From Pegoplata infirma (Eukaryota; Arthropoda; Insecta; Diptera; Anthomyiidae), in contig OY992538.1 of assembly GCA_963921195.1 (NCBI GenBank), positions 11,432,330-11,496,329 of the forward strand: a DNA stretch of 64,000 nucleotides, in the 5' to 3' direction. Position 1 is the stretch's first letter. Each line of letters starts with the position of its first letter. Positions 56,988 to 64,000 of this stretch are shown piece after piece. A program made the translations under genes and the position numbers. Under the pieces are notes generated by a model. It saw only the letters and a program-made list of their open reading frames with translations. It had not been told where the DNA came from and did not search any database.

Positions 56988-58793
56988 TTTTATACCCTGC
57001 ACTCTTGTGATAGAGGGTATATATAAGTTTGTCATTCCGTGTGTAACACATCGAAATATTGGTCTAGGACCCCATAAAGTATATATATTAATGATCCTGG
57101 ATTGATTTTAAGTCGATCTAGCTATGTCCGTCCGTCCGTCCGTCCGTCTGTCTGTCTGTCCGTCCGTAGAAAACACGCTAACTTTTGAAAGACTTCACAG
57201 AGGCTACTGAAGTTTGGTATATATGTTGGTCATTTACCTGGTCAGGTTGGTATTGCAATCCACCCAAATAGGTCTAGTGGTTCAAAAGTTATGAGCAGAG
57301 TGAATTTCGGCAAGGGGTTTTCGAAAAATTTACGAGATAAACAAGTAAGAAAGTTATAGTCGGTCAAAACCGAGCATATGATACCCTACACCAGTGTTTC
57401 CCGGAAAATGGTCCCAAGTCCAAACATGGACCGATTGGATTTGTCGTTGTTAGAAATTTATTTAGTGTAGAAAACACACACAAGTCAAATTTTAGTGGAA
57501 TTGGTTTATTTTTTTGTCAATTGACCGATTTAACTGAATATCGGTCCAAAATTTTATATCGGGGACTTAGTCCAAAAATGGTCCAATTATATTCCGATTT
57601 GATAAGGTTACTTAAGTACACGTTTAAAACTTAAAAATAAATTTTTTGTCAAATATTTCTATTTTAATGAATTTTGAGGGAATTATGTGAAAATTGTATG
57701 GGGGCTACCAGGAGGACTAACCCGATTCCTTTGAAATTTGGAATGGTGATTCTTGCATACAAAATTTGGTTACCTGCTAAATTTCAAAGCGATATCTATT
57801 ATACTACGGGTTTTAGAGTCATTTTAGCCGAATCCAAAGGGGGCGTTTGTATGGGGGCTAGGTCTTAACATGGACCGATTTTCTCCAATTTCAATAGGCT
57901 TCGTCCTTGGTCCAAAATATGCTTAAGTTTCAGATTTTAAGTCAATTGCTTGAAAATTGCGACCTGTATCGTGCTTAGACCGATAGATGGACAGACGAAC
58001 AGACGGACGGACATCGCTAAATCGACTCAAAAAGCAATTCTGAGTGGATCGGTATACTTGAAGGTAGGTCTAGGACCAATATTTTGGGTAGTTGCAAACA
58101 TCAGCACAAACTCATTATACCCTGTACCACAGAGTGGTGTAGGGTATAAAAACACGATAACTTTCGAAAAACAATAATGAGACTGCTGAAACGTGTCATG
58201 TATCTTTGTCGTTCCTCAGGTCTGTTTGGTGTTGAATTTCAGCTCAATCGGTCGAGTGGTTCAAAAGTTATAAGCAAAACCCCGAATTTCAGAATTTGTT
58301 CTTCTTAAATGCCACGTGATAAACAAGTTTGAAAAGCATTGGTGGTAACTAAGCAATGCTTTTTAAACTTGTTTAGTTTTAAAGCAATGCTTGTTAAATT
58401 TGTTTAGTTTTAAAAGCATTGGTAACTTAAAAATTGCACTCGAAAAAAATTTTACACTCGAAAAAAATTTTACACTCAAAAAAAATTTTACACTCAAAAA
58501 AATTTAGTTTTTTTACAAAAATGTCAATATTTTGTGTACATACGCACGTGCATTCACTCAGAAATATTTTGACAGTAAAAAAAACATTACACTCGAAAAA
58601 AAAGTTTTACACTCAAAAAAAATAGTAATTGTTCTTTTAAATGACAAAAAAAGAGTTTTTTACTCAAAATAAAATATTTCTAATCAAAATTGTTAATTTT
58701 TTTCACGTTAAAATGTACTATTTTTTAAAAAAGGCATTGTGGAGGGTATTCATAGATTCGGCAAAGTCGAATTTAACTTTTCTACTTGTTTGG
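56988..58793 (+). mobile_element. Helentron-like element C5, split by D5
   Basis: 5' TATACCCTGCACTCTTG, core, (GTCC/GTCT)n at 57126-57169, first module, D5, second module, AAGCATTGGT repeats (58340-58430), tandem ACACTCGAAAAAAATTTT (58436-58505), GTGGAGGGTATTC, hairpin TTCGGCAAAGTCGAA, CTACTTGTTT. It inserted at a T-run in Z4: the uninterrupted second Z4 unit shows CCCATTTTTTTGGGTC at the site. ORFs of His-Ser-Lys repeats read the tandem units. Confidence 0.85.
57340..58151 (-). mobile_element. Helentron-like element D5, nested in C5
   Basis: Complete minus-strand family D (AACAAGTAAGAAAG to CCACAGAGTGGTGTAGGGTA). It lies in the GATAAAACACG of the first C module: left flank TTTACGAGATA, right flank AACACGATAAC. 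No duplication, A-run (T-run on its own strand) at the site. Confidence 0.88.
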
Positions 58794-59295
58794 GGTCATT
58801 TTGGTCCAATTTTTAAAATTCCCGAAATAACACCAATAAAACGTGCGATTAAAGGGTTAAAATGTTTTACAAAAATTTTCTGCCTCAAATTTCACTAGGG
58901 GTTGTCAAAGATCGAAGGTTCGTGCGAAAAGTGAAAAATGCTTAAAAAAGTAAAATTGTAAACTATTAAATTGTTTTTTAACACAGTCGTGTGAAATAAG
59001 TCGAAAAATTTTTATAAATCTGCTTCTGAGCTAAATTACTATAATATATATCTGCAGTGAAATTTGATGGTGGTTCTTTTCATAGAACAAATTAACCCTC
59101 TATTTCCCATTTTTTTGGGTCATTTTGCACCTTTTTCAAATATACTCTTAGAACACGACTAAGGCGTGGGTTTATACGGTTAAAATGTTCTAAAAATATT
59201 TTCGGAATCAAATTTTACTAGGGGTTGTTAGAGGTCAAAAGTTCGTGCGATATATGAAAAATCACTTTTAAAATTAGACACCAGCCTAAAAAAAT

Positions 59296-59889
59296 CCAAA
59301 AAAATATTATTCGTGCCATCCTAATTTACACTCAAAATTTTCATTACCTTAAATAATCAAATTACCTTAATTTAAAATGAATTTTTAATCAATTTACGTA
59401 CATAATTACATGTACCTGTTGTTGATATTGATTTTTAAGTCCTTTGATATTTATATATTTTAAAACTCTATAAAATTTATGTGGTGTCTATGGCAGTAAA
59501 ACCATTCTAGGTTATCAGTTTCACTCACAATCAGTATTGTGTGTAAAGTATTAAACCAACAAATTTTGTTTAAAAATTTGTCTTTATTTATGGCAAATGT
59601 TAGACCTGCAAAAGCAGTACCTACAAAAATGTTAATTATCTCTAATATTTGCTTACTAACAAATGAATTATTAACAAAAAGGTCTTATTAAGCTGGATTA
59701 ATTAGAAATAAATTTTCCACGCAACTAAATAATAAAACGTAGAAAGTCATAGTAACCATCATTAAAAGAATTTAATTACTTTGGCAATTGAGGTAAGAAA
59801 ACGAACCTCTACCTAAAAGACAATTATAAATCATTACAATTACTTGGGCAAATTACCAAAGTGTTTTATTTGGAAATTTAATGTAAAAT
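59296..59889. other. No gene found
   Basis: AT-rich. TTTACACTCAAAATTTTCAT at 59330 resembles a CACTCA-type end, but no convincing partner was found. Confidence 0.4.
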
Positions 59890-60045
59890 TAACAAGTAAA
59901 ACAGTTAAATTTGACTTTGGCCGAATCTATGAATTCCCTCTACAATGCCCAAAATATTTTGAGTACAAAAGAATTTAAGTGCAAAAACACTTTTTCAATG
60001 ATTTAAATTTTTTTAACGTAAAAAAACAAATTTTAAAATTTTGAT
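59890..60045 (-). mobile_element. Helentron-like 3' end (C9)
   Basis: AACAAGTAAAACAGTTAAAT, hairpin remnant CTTTGGCCGAATC, GAATTCCCTCTACAATGCCC and AAAATATTTTGAGTAC, matching the 3' part of C6. The rest of the element is not recognised. Confidence 0.6.
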
Positions 60046-60217
60046 TATCCAAAAAAACCTTTCTTCTCATATGAAAACATCATAAAGATTCTGAGAAAAA
60101 AATGGCTGAAAATCCAAAAACGATTTTTTCGCCTTTTTTTTACCCATTTTTTGAACACCTAAATCCCCGATATGGCCGATAAGCAGAGAATTGTTTTTTT
60201 TTATATACATATTTTAA

Positions 60218-60362
60218 GACCGAATTTACATAAGGCAATTTTAATTGCGGCAATTTTGATTTTCTAGTGTATCAGAGAGAGAGGGAAGATTCTTAGATCT
60301 CTCTCTGATACGCGATAAAATCAGAATTGCCGCAATTAAAATTGCCTAATGTAAATACGGTC
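60218..60362. mobile_element. PIF/Harbinger-type MITE GG (TAA TSD)
   Basis: 145-bp near-perfect hairpin: GACCGAATTTACATAAGGCA mirrored by TGCCTAATGTAAATACGGTC, with a CAGAGAGAGA / TCTCTCTG centre. Flanked by TAA on both sides (60215-60217, 60363-60365), the TWA target typical of PIF/Harbinger. Confidence 0.85.
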
Positions 60363-60399
60363 TAAGTTTCTTGCAAATCGGTTCATAAGGGTTGAGATA

Positions 60400-61190
60400 C
60401 ACAGAAAGAATTGAAAACGAAAATCAATCAACAAAAACGCGGATTCAATTAATTTTTTAATTGAAACTCATCCGATAAAGAAAATTGTTATATCAATCAT
60501 CAAATTGTAGGTGATTAATTGATTTTTATTTCAATTAATAATTTTTATGATTTTAATCAAAAATTTTATCAATTTTTTATTTAAAGTCAATTAAAATAAT
60601 GATTGATTTAATGAATGAATTTCAAGCTTATGGAAAAATTATGGAAAAGTTCATATTTTTGCTTTCTAATATGTTGCCGACTATAAAAAAAGTAAAACCC
60701 TAGTATAAAGTAGAGATGGGCACATGAGCAGATTAGAGCGTGATTCACGTGATTAAATTGGGATTTTTGAAATTATAGTTTTTGATTTTTTTTTTTTATA
60801 AACAAGAGTTTCGTGAGTGTGAGTCAACGTGAGTGTGAGTGAGGCTTCCTTGAGTGTGAGTTGTATTAAATTTACTCACGTGATTGTGAGTGAGTGTGAG
60901 TAGAAAAAATATGGTCGTGATTGAGTGTGCGTGATTCAAAATTTCCTGTCGTGAGCGTGAGTGAGTGTGAGTCAAAAATCACTCACGCGCCCATCTCTAG
61001 TATAAAGTATATTTTTGAATTAATGTATTCAAATAAATTGAAGCGAAAAAAAATCTAGTATGTTGAAAATTTTTAATTTGATAGTTAAAGAAAATAACAA
61101 AAATGTTGATCAAAACAATAATTGACTCATTTAAAATTTGTTGATCAATAGATTTAATTGAAATTTTTTATCCAATAATTTTTTGTGTGT
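60400..61190. mobile_element. TIR element HH (CACAGAAAG ends), with nested hAT MITE 2
   Basis: Left CACAGAAAGAATTG with TA before it, right AATAATTTTTTGTGTG with TA after. The interior is rich in TTGATTAAT/AATCAAT. Resembles T. No ORF. Confidence 0.6.
60711..60999. mobile_element. hAT MITE 2 (TAGAGATGGGC ends, 8-bp TSD)
   Basis: 289 bp; ends TAGAGATGGGCAC and GCGCCCATCTCTA; perfect duplication GTATAAAG (60703-60710, 61000-61007). Packed with GTGAGTGTGAGT on the right side. Same family as 31706-31984, but internal sequence has diverged except for the motif. Confidence 0.92.
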
Positions 61191-61866
61191 ACTTCCCTTG
61201 TGAGTGAAGGTTAAAAAATGGCGCCGCATCAGGGACAAGGTTCTAAATTTTAAAATTAAGACAGAAAAACCCTTGGAAATAACCTCTCTGTTTTAGTTTA
61301 AGTCTATTTTACCAAAATCGAAGCTGCCAACACAAAAATTAAAAAAAAAAAATTAACAAAATTTTGTAGCAAATGGCGCCCAAGCAGGGCCCACGTTCTA
61401 AAACGCGTGTATGCATCCGAAAAGAACAATTAATAAATGAATAGTTACTTTTTATTTTAGCTTAATCTACTGGAAAAATATGGTGACCAAAGGGAGAATC
61501 TAGTGTCCATATACATTGTTCTTCAAGGGTGCTCCAAAACACATCATGCTATAAAAAATATATTTTTTATATACATTTTTTTATATGTCAGTCAGTTATT
61601 GTTTTTATGTTACTATGAATGACTTTGCGTTAAAAGTATATGTTCCTTTGTTGTCATAACCAAACATGTTTATGGAAAATAAGTTAAAACAACAAAATAA
61701 AAGTTATAAGTGCTAAAGAAAAGTTGTTATAAAAAATAACAAGCTGCATTGACCACAAAGGCCACTGGAAAACTTTATTATACATATATTTACAAACAAT
61801 TGTTGGCGCGTTTGTTTGCAATATAATGTAAAAAAATCATTTGTCTCTAGAATGACAAACTTGGCA
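61191..61866. other. No gene found; two tRNA-Lys PBS-like sites
   Basis: TGGCGCCGCATCAGGGAC (61216-61233) and TGGCGCCCAAGCAGGGCC (61373-61390) each match the complement of a tRNA-Lys 3' end at about 15 of 18 positions, as far as I recall it. Such sites prime LTR retroelements, but no LTR or polyprotein is visible here. A solo leader relic or chance. Confidence 0.3.
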
Positions 61867-62060
61867 GCAGTGTTGGCTACCGTTACCCTTTCAATACCGT
61901 TACCGATTAAAAACCCTTTAATATTGACTACCGTTACCGTTACCAATACCGAAATAAAAATTTTTAAATACCGTTACCGATAAAAAACCGTTACCTTTAT
62001 TCGGATTTTTACCGGTATTGTATCGGTATTGTTTCGGTTGCATTAATATTACTTATTTTA
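61867..62060 (+). mobile_element. hAT-type left end with TACCGTTACC repeats
   Basis: CAGTGTTGGCTACCGTTACC begins a dense run of ACCGTTACCG repeats with one inverted set at the right (CGGTATTGTATCGGTATTG). CAGTG start plus subterminal repeats fit a hAT end. No right end in the window. Confidence 0.5.
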
Positions 62061-62677
62061 ATTTTTTTGTGGATAAAAAACGGCGACACGAAATAACTCC
62101 CACATGAAATAACTCCCACGAAATAACTCCCAATGAAATGAATCTCACCAAAAATGAAATATGTCCCAATGGAGAAAAAAATGAAATAAGTCCCAACCAC
62201 AATGAAATAACTTCCACCTACAAAATGAAATAAGTGCCAATGAAATAACTCCCATTAATAATGAAAGAACTCCCAATACCAATATTTAGAAATCTCAACA
62301 AAAATTAAACAAACAATAAGGGAAAATATATCAGTTAAGTCGAGAACGAGGATCCTGATGTTACTTTCGGTACAATACAAACAAGTTATAATAACTGCCA
62401 AATGCGAAACTTGACGGCTGATTTGTTTGTTTTTCAGAGTTTTTCGAAAACATGCAAAAATACATCGAGTGTTCTATTTGACTTGCTTCGGTTACATTCA
62501 AACATCGCGGCGATGTTTTGCAACAATTTTTGGTACCAATTTTTCGCTTGCGGTCCTTTTGGCGACAATTTCCGAAAATTTAAAAGATTTAATTACAACC
62601 TGTCGCAATAAGCGCCGTATGCGACAAATTTGTATGTTGCCGAAAATTTAAAAGATTTAATCAGATCTTATTGTAAA

Positions 62678-62758
62678 AAGCGCCGCAGGCGAAAATTTGG
62701 TACCAAAAATCGCCGCGATTTTTGGTACCAAATTTTCGCATTCGGCGCTTATTGCAAC
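62678..62758. repeat. KpnI-site palindrome 1 in X
   Basis: GCGAAAATTTGGTACCAAAA then ATCG-CCG-CGAT and the mirror. Flanked by GCGCCGCAGG / ATTCGGCGC, giving a long, GC-clamped hairpin. Repeated at 62862-62942. Confidence 0.85.
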
Positions 62759-62861
62759 AAGTCTTATTGCGACAGGATCTGATTAAATCTTTTAAATTTT
62801 CTTTATTGGGACAAATTTCTATGTTACCGAAAATTTAAAAGATTTAATCAGAACTTGTTGT

Positions 62862-62942
62862 AAAAAGCGCCGCAGTCGAAAATTTGGTACCAAAAATCGC
62901 CGCGATTTTTGGTACCAAATTTTCGCCTGCGGCGCTTTTTAC
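62862..62942. repeat. KpnI-site palindrome 2 in X
   Basis: Same hairpin as 62678-62758, with even better outer pairing (AAAAAGCGCCGCAG / CTGCGGCGCTTTTT). Both units sit between GATTTAATCAGA-type sequence and its mirror. Confidence 0.85.
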
Positions 62943-63524
62943 ATCAAGTTCTAATTAAATCTTTTAAATTTTCATCTGCAGTGCTTTTTTCAACAATCTT
63001 GTATATTATCGAAAAACTTTCTATGTTATCGAAAACACAACACGTTGGATAACTTTCGCGTTCTTCGTTTTTTTACAACAATTTTGTATTCTAACGAAAA
63101 CATTTTCGGCTGCAGTGCGTTCTTCCACAAAAATCCTTGCCAGTTTTGGTAGCAAAATTTCTAAAACATACAAATTTGTTAAAAAAGCACTTCGTCCTAA
63201 AATTTGGTACCAAAATCACAAAAAATTTTAATTTATTAATAATAATATTCTATAAGTCAAAGTGTTCCAGATACTTTCACCAACAATGAAACAATAGTGG
63301 GAGTTATTTCATCGCTATTGTAGTGGGAGTTCTTTCATATGAAAGAACTCCCACCGAAAAAATTATGAAATAACTCCCATCAAAAATGATTAAAGTCCCA
63401 CTAAATTGGGAGTTATTTCATATGAAATAACTCCCAACTTTGTATGGAGTTTTTTTTGGGACTTATTTCATTTTTTAGGTGGGAGTTATTTCATGTGGGA
63501 GTTATTTCGTGTCGCCTAAAAAAC

Positions 63525-64000
63525 ATTTTAAAATATTTTTAATATACTTAAAATAAAAAAAAAAAAAAATTTTTGTTCATTGTCAATCCAACCAATGATC
63601 TTATTCGCAATTAACTAAATTCGAATATCGGTCTTGGACCTCATAAAGATTTTATATTATTGATCAGTGATCGGTTGTAAGCGATGTTCGTCTTTCCGTC
63701 TGTCGAAGACACGATACGATTAAAAAAAAAAAACGTGCTACTCTGCTGGTACGAATCTTATGGTCACAGGCTGGTTAAGTTCCGAAATGGGAAAATCGGA
63801 CCAGATGAAAAAAGTTCCCCCTGAAAAACTTACAAAACCCCAGAAAAACATATTTTATTTTTTTGTCTATTTGTTTAGAAAATCAGACATGTTTATGCCG
63901 TGTGAAGTTCATCGACCAAGATGATGGACCGTTCAAAAAAAAAAATAGCGATTTTTTTCGGTCCTAACCTTTTTGGTGCTTGGCCATAGCAAATAAAATA
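63525..64000 (+). other. No gene found; Helentron-like relic at 63616-63725
   Basis: CGAATATCGGTCTTGGACCT, GATCAGTGATCGGTTGTAAG and GTCTTTCCGTCTGTCGAAGA match the core and shortened microsatellite of the Helentron-like families (closest to 22278-22460). The remainder is unassigned to the window end. Confidence 0.5.

Larger units (their letters stand above)
55996..59295 (+). mobile_element. Family Z element Z4, with AAAAT array and nested C5/D5
   Basis: Starts at the family Z signature (TTTGTACTCTTGCCCAAAAC, hairpin to 56042). Then the AAAAT array, GATGAAAAAAG remnants (56640-56700), and two direct ~320-bp units (56800-56988 plus 58794-58950; and 58951-59275), each with TTTGATGG(C/T)GGTTCTTTTC. 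It ends at ATTAGACACCAGCCTAAAAA like Z1/Z2. C5 splits the first unit. Membership of the whole span is inferred from its two ends. Confidence 0.55.
62082..63516. mobile_element. hAT-type element X (GGCGACACGAAATAACTCCC ends, 8-bp TSD)
   Basis: 1.43 kb; inverted ends of about 40 bp; perfect 8-bp duplication TAAAAAAC (62074-62081, 63517-63524). Each end continues into tandem AAATAACTCCCA/AATGAAAT units (62090-62280 and 63300-63500). The centre holds two large palindromes (about 62640-62800 and 62827-62972), each with a 24-bp perfect stem containing GGTACC. The ORFs overlapping these are not conserved. Non-autonomous. Confidence 0.9.

Overview
This window reads as non-coding, transposon-packed nuclear DNA of a higher (brachyceran) fly. 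I found no convincing protein-coding gene on either strand. Every longer ORF falls in a homopolymer or microsatellite, or is mirrored in the opposite arm of an inverted repeat. The fly assignment is an inference. It rests on extreme AT-richness and on many copies of Helentron-like (DINE-1 / mini-me type) elements. These have a terminal ATACCCT hairpin, a conserved core (CGAAATATTGGTC), a (GTCC/GTCT)n microsatellite, subterminal inverted repeats, a 3' hairpin and an ACTTGTTTTT end. The window could be intergenic or lie inside a very large intron.

Layout, left to right. 1-5.3 kb: foldback family A, a palindromic element with a hammerhead-like hairpin (B1), a T-rich tract, a CCCGGGA cluster and the first full Helentron-like element (C1). 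5.8-11 kb: short TIR elements, and family Z (8063-11016) split by a 1.7-kb foldback (Q). 11.7-20.4 kb: one composite, M, whose interior holds L (with JJ), U, N and T nested in one another. 20.7-28.8 kb: hairpin W and two more giant foldbacks, O (containing II) and P (inside a C-like element). 29.9-32 kb: C2, interrupted by MM and a hAT MITE. 32.8-38.4 kb: Z1, K1, hAT MITE AA, D1, and a three-level nest (C7 > K2 > CC). 38.8-41.1 kb: D2 > hAT F > D3, with exact target duplications. 42-45.3 kb: a 1.2-kb palindrome and C4. 43.7-50.7 kb: 'CACT' TIR elements EE, H and FF. EE and FF carry tRNA-like sequences with Pol III A/B boxes. 51-55.5 kb: J, LL and an interleaved inverted-repeat complex. 56-59.3 kb: an 85-unit AAAAT array and Z4 > C5 > D5. 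60.2-63.5 kb: a Harbinger-type MITE, HH with a second hAT MITE, and hAT-type element X.

Nothing here works together as a gene system. The logic is an insertion stratigraphy, and many events can be read exactly: 8-bp duplications for hAT-type elements, 3-bp for Harbinger-type, none or TT for Helentron-type. The observations I rate highest are: (1) a stem with compensatory changes inside a conserved CUGAGGA...GAAA frame in two otherwise different palindromic elements; (2) five giant (1-4 kb) foldbacks with unrelated interiors but shared TAGGGTGG-like ends, four of them with 8-bp duplications; (3) recurrent tRNA-like cargo in CACT-TIR elements.
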